A stretch of DNA of 64,000 nucleotides from Bugula neritina (lineage: Eukaryota > Bryozoa > Gymnolaemata > Cheilostomatida > Bugulidae), in assembly GCA_964035545.1 (NCBI GenBank), contig OZ037765.1, positions 11,092,698-11,156,697 of the forward strand. The letters are read 5' to 3'. Both the position numbers and the translations under genes were made by a program. Under the pieces are notes generated by a model that was not told the origin of the DNA, searched no databases, and saw only the letters and a list, made by a program, of their open reading frames with translations. This document shows, in pieces, positions 27,641 through 54,800 of the stretch (positions are counted from its first letter, which is position 1; every line of letters begins with the position of its first letter).

Positions 27641-28539
27641 CCTCCTGGGCTTCAACAAGTTCAAGTTGCAGAATTACTTTATTTTGAAGGTTGATTTGAA
27701 CTTTTACTCTCAATATCTTTAATACTCTTTACCTGTATCAGTATGCAGTGATAAGACTAACTCTAAGAGTAAGTCTAAGAGCTTGCATAAATTTGCTTAA
27801 ATCATAGAATCTGATTTGAAACTGAAACTCCAGACTGAGGTTCAACTTCAAGTTCAATAACTCAATTGAAAGCAAGAAATTCAGTTTTACTCATTCTCAA
27901 GTTATCTGCATCAGGTTAGTTGGTAGCTCTGCTTTTAAACTATAGCAATCATAATGATAGTGCCAGTGGTCAACGGAAATCGGTTTATAAAAAGTTTTAC
28001 AAGCAGGTAAAAAACATTACAACTAAAATATTTTTGATAGAAATGCTGTAACCCAACTTTTGATTTACAGTATTCAAACAACTATCAGTGTCACTGTGCT
28101 GGCCCATATCAATATGTTTTAGCAGAAACTTGGCGACATACTAATAAAGCTTTTAAAAGAATTTTCAGGCAACAGTTGCTGTCTAGGCACATTTTTATTT
28201 GTTGCTGTTATAAGGTAAAAGAATTGCTGATACTAGGTGAATAAGTATAACATCAGAAGTTTTGTATAAATAAATATTCATGCATTTGCAATTGTTGTAC
28301 TAAGTTTTCAATTTTATGCAAATGTGATAGATTTGTTGCTCAATAACCATAGAAGCTGCAGAAAATTTGAATTTTAAAGGATTGCTCTATCTTGTCTAAT
28401 AAATGGCCATTTAGGTCAAACACACATAATATTGTGTTTTTCTAAGCATGCATTGACAAAAAGCATTTGACCAAAGGTAGAAAAAGTTAGTTGAAGTTGA
28501 GGGTGTAGATTGGTAACAGCCAAAACGCCGATTTTGAAA

Positions 28540-29150
28540 TGAGCTGGGAAATGTGACGTAACAGCGCCAGCATTCCTGCTAGTCACGTGACTATACAAAT
28601 GAATAACTATAGAAATATGACTGTGAGATGTAATCTTTTAGCTTGTAATTTGTATATTTATAGAAGTGCAAATGTGAATTATCTCAACCTATAGTTTTTT
28701 GACATTTTAAATAACATGTATGTGATAGCATTAGGCTATATTTTGCTTGTAAACATTAGAAAAAGCCTTGCAAAAACATGCATTCTTTAGGATGAATGCC
28801 TGCGATCGATCTAAACTAGGTCAGATTGTGCAATATTACGGGCACACCAAAGCTGACCTATATAGCGCACTGTAACTGCTTGAGCGTTATTGGTTGATGT
28901 TGTGCCCAGCAACCTTGAATACTAGCGTTATAGTTAGCACGTGCAGCATAGTTACTGGCGCTCACACGTCACGTTTTAGGCTCTTCTTTTTCATGGCTGA
29001 AAATTTTACCTCCCTCAGAATTAGAATTTTGAAAAGCTGTTTTCTAGGCACATATCCCTTTGCAAAGCCACAATTGTTTGCATACACATTAGATTATAGT
29101 TCATAATTATAATGTGATTGTAATAAACTAAGATTGAGCAATCCTTTAAA
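28540..29150. promoter_or_regulatory. probable promoter region of the Canopy gene, possibly bidirectional
   Basis: A CpG-bearing island in the SMYD/CNPY divergent spacer, with four ACGT-core motifs in about 430 bp. These are TGACGTAAC at 28554, the 12-bp palindrome AGTCACGTGACT at 28581-28592, CACGTG at 28938, and TGACGTG on the minus strand at 28971-28965. On the minus strand CCAAT (28893-28889) precedes TATATA (28864-28859). A donor-like GTGAGTATT at 29151 could end a plus-strand 5' UTR exon that joins the acceptor just before the CNPY ATG. Confidence 0.4.
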
Positions 29151-29896
29151 AGTGAGTATTTTTTGCAATCATGGTAAATACTATCCCTTTAGAAGCATTT
29201 GAAAACCTAAAAGAATTAAGCTAATTTTCATTTTGAGCTGATGTAATGAGATTGTCACTGCTACACAATACACTATGCAATTTTTTCTGAAAGACGAATC
29301 TTCTGCCTAGATTTTTTTTAACATATTTTTATTTTACATTAGTTTCAGTCAATGAATAAACATACAACAAATATTAATACTATTCTATTGTGTTTTACTG
29401 CTATCAAAATAGACCATTTTTATCTAACAATAAAATCATGCGAAGCCCTACAGTATAAGTATCTCTAGTGAAATACATAGCTGGAAAAAATGGTGATGGT
29501 GTGAGTGCTAGTAGTGGTGGTAGTGTTAGTTTAACATTCTACATCCAGTAGAAGCAGAACATACATGCTAGTAGTTTCAAAGTTAAATTAAAGTTTAAAG
29601 TTACATCTATTTTTCCATTTTACAACTGTGTTAAAATAGACCACAGAAATGTGAAGCAATAAAGGCTTGTTTAGTTATATATTTTTAAACTGTATAATTC
29701 AATCAGTTATGCAAGTTTATATCATGCATTTCAAAATAAGAACATTAGTTATAATATTTGAATCTTCAATAATAAATTGAAATGAAGCTCAAGATGTAAC
29801 GTATTGAAAAATAATTGAATAATCACCCAAATGTCTAAGTATTTATCCAAAATACAATATTCATTACTTTTTTTATTTTTCACTTTTATAGGTGCC

Positions 29897-32862
29897 ATGA
29901 GAGGTCTATTCATACTATTATGTTTAGTGCAGTGGAGCGTCAGTGATGTAACAGGACCATATAGATTACCTACCAAATGTGAAGGTGAATTGATTTTATG
30001 ACAAGCTAATGTGGAAGTTCTCGAACTTCCTCATTGATGTTATCTTGTTTAATATGTCAAAGTTTGTACTGCCTGCTTTTAAAGTTGCCTGTCATTTATG
30101 TACATAAGATAAATACTACATGACTATATTAAATGTTTGGTGATTAGTTTCACTCTCAAGTTGTTGCCATGTTGAAGCTGTATGTATACATAGAGACACA
30201 AAATATGCATTGTTTTATAACCTGTCACTGTCACCATTTCTTTAGTTGATTTGCATATATATTTTTGTGTTGTTGTAGTGTGTAAAATTTTTGTTCATGA
30301 ATTAAAAGATCGCCTTGTCAAATTAAATGAAAAGAAAGAAGTTTTACGACTAGGTCAAGGCTTGGATGAATCTAAGAAAAAAGCTGTGAGCTATGAGAAA
30401 TCGTGAGTTGTCTTTCCCATCATATCTAAAGTAAAGATCCAGGTCCTTGGATTTCCTCGTGGAAGAAACTCCATTAATTTGATTACTGAATCTTTACCTT
30501 TGGTTATCCAAAGGATTATGTAACCAATTACATATCCTTGCATTTCTGTCTCAGTTCAATGGCCTATTCAGACTATAACAGCTCAGACACACACACAAAA
30601 TAACTGAAAAATGGCTGACATTTAATGTTATGGTCTACTTTACTGCAAAGTGTGTCTGAGCTGTACTAGTAACAGGATAAATGGCTTATGTTTTGTTTTA
30701 TACCTTTGGCCATTGCTAATGGCTAATTTCACTTTGAAATTTTCAGAAAGAGGAAAATTTTAATGCTTCTCTTTTACTCCACTATAAGCAAAGAATATTC
30801 CACAATGAGTAAAGGTTTTCTCACCTTTTTTAAATTATAACAAGTATGAATTAGTTATAATAGTGATACAACTATTTAATTATACTGTATCACTATTAGT
30901 GTATGATTTTATGCCTAGAGTTATATAAAGTCATTAATAATGTTAAAGAAAGAGCATTCAACCTTAACAATAGAATCATGTCGGCTTTAATATCCGACTA
31001 TTTTCGGAAAAGACCTGGTTGATGATAAATTTTGCTAGCAGAGTTTTGCTGTTCCAGTTGCTTTTAAAAGATGTAAAATTGCAAGTAAGGTTTAAATAAA
31101 TTTTATAAATATTTTTGCAGTGAGCTGAAACTCATTGAGGCAATTCACGAGCCTCACATCTGTGATGAAATAAAGAAATACAACGTGCATGCTGAAAGAA
31201 TTGGCTCACTTCGATATGCCAAAGGGATGAGTGAAACTATGTCTACCCTCCACGGTCTGAAGTAAGCTTCCGTTATCAAAGCAATGTTGCATACCTAAAA
31301 TGTTTTATTATCAAGTTCATCAGGCTGTCCATGTTATTAACATCTTCCCCACTTTGGCTTGTGGAGATGTTTACAAAATTTATAGGAAATTTGCTTTTTG
31401 AGTATACTATTTATTCTGGTAAAATTTACCAAGTTGGAAACCTTCAAGTTAAATCTTTCAACTCACGTTTGAAATAAAAAAAACCGTTGTACTAAGTAAT
31501 TTTGAGCTTTCTTTATGTATGGTTTAGCTTTGTTGAGAGTGTCACAGCTTTCTAGCTTATTAAAGCCTTCCACTTTGTTGCAAAATATTAGCTGTTGAAA
31601 AAGGTGTTATTATAATTATAATGTTATGAAAAATCAAAACCCACTTTCCTCTAAAGATGTAGAAATTTCAACTTCTAGTTGAGTTATGTAGTTGCCTCAC
31701 TCTTCCTCAAGATGCTGCTGCCAAATAGAGTAAATTTTTATTTATGAAATTTTATGCAAGTAAACTTTTTTGTTATTTTTCTTCATGTAAAGTGCTTGTC
31801 ATAAAATAGAATCCATAATTATGTGAACACAGTGATGATGTACTAAAAATATTAATTATGTAAACAAGTTTTGAGTAAATTGTCAACTGCTATGTAATGG
31901 TCAACTGAGTCAACTGATATTAATAAATATTATAAATTGATGCTACAGCTGAATTTCTGACCCTTAATTTAGTATTGTGTTTGGTGTACCAATTGCTTAG
32001 AAGGTATGTATGCTAAAAATTGTTGGAATTCAAACTTTTGTCCACATGGAAAGCCGATTTGTATGGAAGTTTAAGAGTTGTCCTCACTCAACATTAGGTG
32101 GACAATTTCTAAACATGATATTTATTTCCAGGAATAAAGGAGTGAAAGTTGAGCTTGGAATTCCTGATGAGCTGTGGGATGCACCAAATGCAGAGATTGG
32201 TCAGATGACTAGAGAATGTTATACTATGGTGGAAGACCATGAAGAGAGCATAGAGGATTGGTACTTTGGTGACCAGACTCAAGATCTGTTAACATATTTA
32301 TGCAAGGATACGGTGCTGGAAGGAGAAGAGCAAGGTAAGGCATGGATACAGAACCACTAATCTGGATGAAAAATATGGTTATTTTATTATTTTGTAAAGA
32401 GATGTAAGTAATATGGTCAGTGTGTCAAGTGCCTGGTTTGTATCTATGGATAATAATATGCTGCCGTGACAAATTGCTACTAGCCAACACACAGCTTTTA
32501 CTCTGCACAATACTGATGCACTGGTTTATTGGTTTAGCTATTTTTGCATAAAGGCTTGGCTGAAATGCTATTGTAGGTTTTAATTTGTTTTGGTTTGCTT
32601 TTACCATCTTCTTTTAAAAAATTGTCTTGTATGTGATTACAACTTCATATTTTTCAACAGTGTATTTTAATTATTATATATTTATTATGTGTACAGTAAG
32701 GGCAGTTCATGTAAAAGTTACAAAAGGACCCATATGTTACAGTATCAAATTCCAATATTTCTAACTTTTATAGAGTGTCTGAATGAAAAGTGGACAGGAG
32801 TGGAGCGAGTAGATTCAAGCAGTGATAAAAAGACAAGTACACGTCTTAAAGGAGAATTATAA
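29897..32862 (+). CDS. Canopy-3/4-like saposin-fold ER protein
   Basis: Exons 29897-29984, 30279-30402, 31121-31261, 32132-32334, 32774-32862; 214 residues. A hydrophobic signal peptide (MRGLFILLCLVQW) is followed by the conserved cysteines: KCEVCK (C28, C31), HICDE, RECYT, TYLCKD and QECLNEKW. Runs such as RIGSLRYAKGMSETMSTLHGL and IEDWYFGDQTQDLL match Canopy-3/4 (PRAT4) proteins. Those are ER co-chaperones that help Toll-like receptors and other clients reach the surface. It lacks the long basic tail of vertebrate CNPY3 and any KDEL-type signal, ending RLKGEL. The start is fixed by the signal peptide and an acceptor (TTATAG) five bases upstream, so the 5' UTR is spliced. Canopy-3 and -4 cannot be told apart here. 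Confidence 0.94.
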
Positions 32863-33083
32863 ACTCTACGTCACAATGTACACAGTGTATATAATGTTAA
32901 AATGCTCATAAAACATATTTTTACATAGTATATTACTTCAGTTTGCCCGTTACAAGTTGTGTTGTAAAATTGCATTGTTCCAATTGTTTTGAAGTTGAAG
33001 TTGTTGGCTACCAGGACTTCTTTAGAGAATAAAATGACTGGTTATAAAGGTGCTCATTACTCTGGTGTATAGCATGATATAAA

Positions 33084-47164
<14,081 letters not shown>

Positions 47165-47349
47165 GAACTATTACTATTAGTATTACTACAACAGTAGGCG
47201 GAGTGAGTACAAGTACAGGATGAGGATGGCTAGTAGCCTAGTACTAGTGGTAGTAGTACTACACTAGAAGTAGTATTGTAAAACTCAAGGTAAATGTAAT
47301 TGTATGATGTATCACTATCAGTGAGTATGTAAAACTAGAAGTAAGTATA

Positions 47350-50300
47350 AAGTTTAAATCTAATGCAGCAAGATCAAAAGGTAAAAACAATGTGGTAATA
47401 TTTATATTGATTAGCACAGCATCACATAGAAAACTATATCGTTCAATTTAATTACGGCTTTATAGAAAAAAAAGTTTATTTTATAATATTTCATTTATTT
47501 GACTACGTGATTTTCTTGGGTTTTTAGTACTCGAGTACTACCGCATGTCTCCTTGGCCTCGCGGGGATCTTTACGGCGACAACCAGTCGAACTTCAATCG
47601 TCTAAATACATGATTATTGACAATTGTACATTTATATTTAAAACTATTTTTTCCTATTTGAACAGTTAAAAATACCACATCCAAACATTGAAATAAGTTC
47701 AAAACCTGTTGTTTTATTTTGTATTCAACATCAAATTTTATCCGCTATAGCCTACACATATCCCAGTTTCATTTCGGGTGCAAAGGTGAAGGCTGTATTG
47801 TATATTTTAGTCCTTGACACAACTTCTATTGTGAAGTAAATTATATTCCTGCGCTTCAGTGATAATTTCAGTCGCGCGTCACAAATAGCTGTGACTAAGA
47901 ACTAAGAATGTTTATTACAGTAAAAGACGAAGCAACGTCAACATCGTATCCCAATTAATTGTTTACATCCTGTAGGATTTATTAATAAAAGAAAGTTTTG
48001 CAGTAAATATGCTATGATACAGAATTATACCAACAACTATTTATTGAGATTTCTTGGCATGTCTGGAATTTAGCTTCATTTCTGGTATTAATAACTAACT
48101 TAATTAAGCCTATGGACTTTAGCAGAGGAATAGATTTGTTGTTCTTTCATATATATGAAGCACAATCAGCATAGCTTATCACCCTAACTTGGAATAACTC
48201 AATAGTCAAGTGAAGCAGGAATCTATGGTTTATCCAATAAAATTCAAACTTCAAGTAAAAAATTTATAGTTGTATAGTTATCATTTATTTTATAGTTATA
48301 TTAATAACGACAATATCATTAATATCAATATTATATATTTCTTATTGTGAAACCTGATTGCAACTATAGGTATTAATATCAACACCCTTTGGCCAAGTAC
48401 TAAGCCAATAGACATATAGCAAAACTAGTAATACGAGTAGTATATGCATTGGCATTGCTGTTACATGCCTGCTGCTCAAAAATTTTAAAATCATGCTTTC
48501 AAAATAACTTTGAGGTCACAAAAACTTCAGCTTGAAATTGCACATTTTTCATTTGCACAATAAAACTTGCACATTTTCTTATAATAATATTTATTATAGA
48601 GATTGACAGTTTGCTTATCTGAACAATAGCACATAGTATAAACAAAAATGTTCATTGTTTAATGAAATAAAAAACAATTTAACCTATGTTTTAACAGCTC
48701 TTTGCCTGAAAGAACTAGAAACTCAGGACTCTCTGATTTCAGCACTGTATAAGACTTCTCCATGGTGATCCCCACTATACTATATGTCATAGAGTCCAGA
48801 GATTTACTTTACATGCAGATACATAACACACAAAGTATGAGATTTATCTTCTGATTATAAATTAATTATTAATAGTAATATAGTATTAGCATAACTACTA
48901 GCTACATGTAGATAATAAAATGTTACCCACTGAGCAGGATGGTAATATTAATAGTTAATTCAAGTTTTGTTCAAATTCTAAATGATATAAAATTATTATT
49001 TTTGTGGCAATTATACTAATAGGCTAAAAGTTAAAGCATGCAATGTTAGAATAACCCATGTCTATTAAATAATTCTTGTTTTTATATAATGTTCATTTTA
49101 CTGATATAATTCTTTGTGGTTACATAACTTAATAGCTTTTACCTATAGTAATCAAGTTTAAAGTCAAATCTAAGCTCAAGCAATTTTACTATCTAATCTG
49201 CTATAGAGTTGTATATTATTAAAATTGACAGTTCTAATACTGACAAAGTTAAAGCTATTATATTCGAATTCATCATTGGTTAAGATTGCTGAGAGAATTT
49301 TACTGCAATAATAGTGTGGTTTCAATTAGAATAAATTTCAAAATTCCTCCAATAATCAGTCTGTAACTCATGCAAATAACAAAAGTGAAATGGAAAACAA
49401 ATATAAATCAAAAGACACTTTATAGTTACAAATTGTGGCATCCTCAGACAAATTTCTTTCAATAAATTCAATACAAGTGCGGTTGAACGGCCAGAACTAA
49501 TGTTGATGGACATTGACATATAATTAGGAATACTACTTTAAATAGTCATGCAGTGTGCAAGAAATCTTTTTAGCTAATATTACCAACTATCAACAGCAGA
49601 TTGTGCATATTTTCGAATTTGCTATCACAAATATATTATATCATATTATTGTCAAATAACTACATTAATTTGCATTTGTTGTATTCACTAGCAGTAATGA
49701 TAATAAACCAACAACTGAATTTATTTGTTTTCTGACATTCAAATATTACATAATGGTGGAGAAGAAATTGGCTATAACAATTTGGATGTTTTTTAGCTGG
49801 ATAGTCAACTCAATAGGCTGTTTTATTAGAGCCATTATGAGGTCAAGTTGTGTTTTATGTTTGGTTAGAACATTCTTATCTAAATATTTACTGTCTTTAT
49901 TTTATGTAGTGCATTAATGCGATTGTCTAAGTGTGCAGTTCTTGCTTTATAACATTTAGCATGCTAGTGCTCTTACTATTACATAGGTGAATTCACACTG
50001 TAATGTCATATTTTATCAGTTTAATTAGTGATCTACAAAAATGTAAGGAATAGGATTTACAAAAACTTATTTCCCAATAGCGCTCGTCAACATTTAAACG
50101 GGCCTCAAATGCACTCCCAGTAACATTTTTTCCTTTCAAGATGTCACAAAAATGTAAAATAAGGCTTGTTAAAATAGTAGGTATAAAATGGATACACCTA
50201 AATTGGTTTAAAAGCTCAGTAAAACTATTTTCTATTTCAAAAATGCAAAGAAAAGATGTAACGGGTCACTAGTTGTAATAGTATTAACGTATTAACATTT

Positions 50301-50860
50301 AGGAAAGTTTAGTGAGGTTAGCCCATTGCAAAATTTTTCAATTTAGTAATTTAGTGTTTTGAAATAGGATTGTGGAGCACTAATTTGAAATGATTAAAGT
50401 GAAGTTTAATTTAAAAAATAATTAATTAAGATAAATTACTTGCCTAGTTGTAGCAAATAAAGCACTTTAAAATTATTGATTGCTGTAAACTATCAGATGC
50501 AAGTAATTGGTTTTGCATAATTTTCTCACAAATAAGATTATTTTAATTATATTATGGTGCTCCCAGCTTTATTTAACTCTCTTCTGCCATATTGTTATAT
50601 CTATAGTTGGTTGCTTTTTTCCCTAATCTCAACTTTCGAAATGAAATGCTATATGTGTTCGGAATCAAAATTAGATAATATTTTTCGACTTATCGAAGCT
50701 AAGTTTAAATACTTGTTTCAGGTGAAATTTACAGAATTTTCAATTCATTATCATTTTGAACATCAATTACTTTGGCTTTGATATATGCTATGTATTGGAG
50801 GCGAATACTATTTGAAAGTTGGCCAATTACTTTTTGTTGTTATACCAATGGCTGAGCAGT
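47350..50860. other. JMJD6/ENGASE divergent spacer, mostly featureless
   Basis: AT-rich DNA without a supported gene. A CpG-bearing patch at 47525-47605, with the 14-bp palindrome AGTACTCGAGTACT at 47526-47539, and another at 47860-47950 could be JMJD6 promoter sequence. From 48000 to 50860 I see nothing. Confidence 0.5.
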
Positions 50861-50989
50861 GCACAAATCGTTATTGCAGTGTTTATCTGCAAACCGCGTT
50901 CAATGGAGCAGAACTGCAGCCCGCGATCAATGATCAATGAAGCAGAGCCTAGCAATGTTATTCAACAGCCTTCAATAGTAATCATGGTG

Positions 50990-51331
50990 TGACACGGTCA
51001 TTGTTATTGTGAATCAGCTGATTCAAAGTTGCAGCGAGTGATTTCCCCTAGGCCTGCTACGCGATTGGTCAATATTTTTAGTATATAATATCGCGATCAA
51101 GCACGCGCAAGCCAAAACAACTACAGCTACTAGCGAGAGTCAACCAGTGCAAAGCCTTCTACATTCTGATAGTGCGTGGGAAGCTGTGAAAGACTTCAGG
51201 AAAAAATATCCAAGACTTTGAATACCCACCAACACAGAAGATTTCTGCACCAGGGCCTATTGATCTAAATTCACCATTTCTACTCAAAATCCTAGAGAAT
51301 AACTGACAACACTCGAACGACTAAACGAAAG
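50990..51331 (+). promoter_or_regulatory. probable ENGASE promoter and non-coding first exon
   Basis: A CpG-bearing patch. A perfect 16-bp palindrome TGAATCAGCTGATTCA is at 51010-51025, an inverted CCAAT box (ATTGG) at 51064-51068 and TATATAATA at 51082-51090. About 240 bp later a consensus donor GTAAGTACT lies at about 51332. The ENGASE coding exon opens after an acceptor at 51782, so 51110-51331 is a likely 5' UTR exon. Confidence 0.5.
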
Positions 51332-51856
51332 GGTAAGTACTAGTACTAGTAGTTTCTTTAGCCTGAAAGTTGGTGGCTGCTGTTAGATGGGTGAGGTAAC
51401 TAGGGCTTGGTGCTTTCACGGCTAGCATTAGAGTACTAACACCATGCACCCAGTATATGCGTGTTAGTGTGAGGCACAAAATGATTGTTTATACCTAATT
51501 GCAGGAAAATTCAAGTGTCAGTGTGCTATGCACCGATTTAATCTCATCGATTTGGACATGTTCTTCACTGGTTTGTTGCTGCTTTCAACCTTCAATGACC
51601 GTGTTTTCAACAGACCCTTCAAACTAAGCTGCGGCTGAACTCAGACGTAGAGATGGTAGTGTGGTAGGTATTGGCAGGTAACCCGTAACGTAGTACTTAG
51701 GTAGGCCTTGGGCGGGAGGGAAGTGGGTGGGAGGGTGAGAAAGTGTACATAAATATGTTATCCTGCTCTTTTTCAATTTTAGGTGACCAAAGAGTGTCTA
51801 GACCTTTCCAATGCTAAGAACAGTTCCATTCCGTAGACAAATTCAAAGTTTCCAAA

Positions 51857-54800
51857 ATGCTACGTAATACAAATGACAAGAGGGCGCCTTGTGCATCACC
51901 AATCAACACAATACAAGAAGTATTAGACTGGCAAGACTCAGATGACTACTATGTTGGGGTGGCTCCACTCGAGCCCACACACCGGCTAGAAGATCGCCCT
52001 AAAACACTAGTCTGTCACGATATGGCTGGAGGATATCTGGAAGACAGGTATTCTTATGTTATACATCTTTCTGCAGCATAAAAAGTATAAGCAATCTAAT
52101 TTATCTGCAAATACAAATTCAATTTGTCTACATCCTGTAGTTGGGAGTTGTGTCATCAGCCAACTCTTCACATCTACCAAAATAGATTCATTTATATAAT
52201 TAAAATTTAAGACAAATTTAGAACCAGCCAAATTAGAAATAGAAAGAGCTAAGACTGATGACTGTACCATTTACTTAAAAATTCTTTAAATATTCTTCTC
52301 TGCTACCAGTTTGAGGATTCCTGGCTTTCAATACTATAAACAAATGAGTATAAAAATTATAGTGTTGGTGATTACTAGAATCAAAAACTCTCAAAAAAGC
52401 AGTTCTTCTATTTTAAGTTTGCATCAGTAAGATTCAGTCTCTTTTACCACGCCTATGCTCATGAGCAGCCACTGCTAGTATACATAGGATTTCACAATGC
52501 TGTATAAGCTTAAAATATGCTGCTGGTAGTTATATTATGCCACTGCATTGCACAGTGTAACATGCAGTTCTAACTTAATTAGTAGAGCTTATGATTTGCT
52601 CCCTAGTTGAAAAATTACAATGCTATTGAGCACTACTAGTGTTGGCATACTTCATGCTTAAGTTAACAATCAATACTTGCTATTGATCTTTCATAAAGTA
52701 AATCAATATTTTTCTATTGCAGCATATTATACAACTCTTTACATTCTGAACCTTTGACCAATTTAAGCAAGCTCGATAGAAAAAATAGTGCTATTATATC
52801 TTTGAACAAAACATCTTGTTTGCATAATATTGCTTTCATCACAACCAGTATTGCTTATCAACCTACGTTATACAAGCAAGCCAGTTTCATTCTGTTTAGA
52901 GCAAAGTTATATTTCACTCCCACAAAAATCCCACCAGTTGATTTGATGAGCTACTAAAAAGTCCGTTTATCTTGTTTGGTCATGACAGCTATTGTTTGCC
53001 CACGGCTGTTTAATTTGTAATTGGTTTACGGTAACCTATTTATAGTATCGGTTGCTGAGTGAATCATCGTAGCCTTTCAACGGTTCCAAGTTCAGTCATC
53101 GCTGGTTAATTAGAGCAAGCCCAGCGCTTGTACTGTTCCAGTGCAATATAGTAGCACTATAATAATATTGTTGATCAGCTGTAGTGGATGAACACGCCCA
53201 TCATACTTATCCAGGGTAGCTAAATACTAGCGAGTACCAAGTGGTTAGTAATGCATACTTAGCAGTAACCAACTAATAATGCGTTTTCCAGAAAACCAAA
53301 AATTTTATCCCGTTCTATCCCATTTATTTATAGATTTGTGCAAGGGTCTGGAAAATACGATGCCTACAGATTTTATCACTGGCATTTGGTTGACTCATTT
53401 GTATACTTCAGTCACCATATGATAACTATTCCACCTCCATGCTGGATCAATGCTGCACACAAGCACGGTGTACCTGTGTTAGGTGAGTGCTAGCTTATGC
53501 ACCATGTCAGGACAATATATCTGCAGTTCAATATGTCAACAACCTAAAATAGTGTTGATAAAAACCACCAAGTACCAACAATGCACTTGACTTTTATCTT
53601 AATGGTAAAATTACAGTAACTTTAACACCAAGTTTATCAAAATGTCAATATTAACTGTACATGGTGCAATTCTCGACTCTTGAAATAAGTGAAAAAATAT
53701 CTTATTAATAAAACATTAGGCTTGCTGAAAACTGTACACACTTGACAGTATCGCCATCACTGTAGCAGTAGCAAATTTATTTCTACACCTACAAATCCTC
53801 AGCTGCAGGTAATATTATTCTCTAGCTTATTCAAGTTTCTAAAGCTGCATAATTATGCTTTAGCTGGCAGTTAGCATGGGCATTGCTCTACAGCCAAATC
53901 AATAATTTCACAATCTTAAGCAAATCAAAAGCCAGTTTTAAAAACTGATAAAGAATCTGCCAACGTAATGAACTTTGAACTGCAACTTGTTATCTTATCA
54001 GAGAGTTCCGTGAACAGTTATCTGTAATGTCAACAATGCTTTCCTTCAGCTTAAGAGTCTTGGTATGCAGGTTAAGTTGGATGAAGATGTGGGATGACAG
54101 GGTACCTGCTGTGGGCTGTCAACCACCTGGTATTCCCATGCAGCTTGCGTAAAAGATGTTGGCTTTATTCACTCTCGCTAACAAAAAGTTAGTTATTACG
54201 TACTGCTTCCCACCCACCTTTCGCATCATCACTTGAGTGATTTACTATCTGTAGGTACCTTCATCACAGAGTGGGAGGATGGATACAATAAATGTTCCAG
54301 GCTTCTTGCAGACCCCTCCCTGATTGAAAGATTTGTTGATCAGATGGTAAACATTGCTGCCCACCACTCTATGGATGGATGGCTCATAAATATAGAGAAC
54401 GAAATTCAGGTATATTACTGTACTGCATTATTGTGTTCATAAACCCCATTAATATAGAGGAAGTTGTGAAGTGGTGCTTAATTCTGTTAGTTTGATGTAA
54501 TCTGGTTATATATTGACCTTACAGTACGACCAGATTGATAACCTGGTGATCTTCGTCCGGCTCCTCACACAAAAGATGCACAGGATGATCCCTGGCTCAC
54601 AAGTCATTTGGTACGACAGTGTCACAGTTAATGGTGATCTTACCTGGCAGAATGAACTGAATGATCTCAACAGGTAATTCTTGTTTGCAAATTTCTCTTT
54701 ATAAGGTATTGTTGGTGTATAGATAAATTGCTGCAGGATATAATCATTATGATAAATTTCAAACAGCCAAGTAAATATATGAAGTAATACTTCTGAATAT

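Larger units (their letters stand above)
25200..28540. other. upstream region of SMYD: AT-rich with repeat blocks
   Basis: No supported coding region. It holds degenerate ACT/AGT blocks, a 63-bp palindrome and a pure (AGT)n run, which are listed separately. A CpG-bearing stretch at 25430-25540 carries CCAAT (as ATTGG at about 25453) and a TATA-like run on the minus strand, so it is one candidate SMYD promoter. Confidence 0.4.

Noticed and set aside
26940-27830. GAAACTGAAACT as an interferon-response (ISRE) element
   Set aside because: The motif matches but recurs wherever the degenerate ACT/AGT blocks occur (26947, 27812, 47085), so it is most simply a by-product of the repeat.
47540-47600. 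tRNA-like B-box (AGTTCGACTGG) on the minus strand
   Set aside because: No A-box at the proper distance and no cloverleaf could be drawn.
51190-51305. Open frame reading EYPPTQKISAPGPIDLNSP upstream of ENGASE
   Set aside because: It has no ATG and stops before the splice donor. It fits a 5' UTR exon better than coding sequence.
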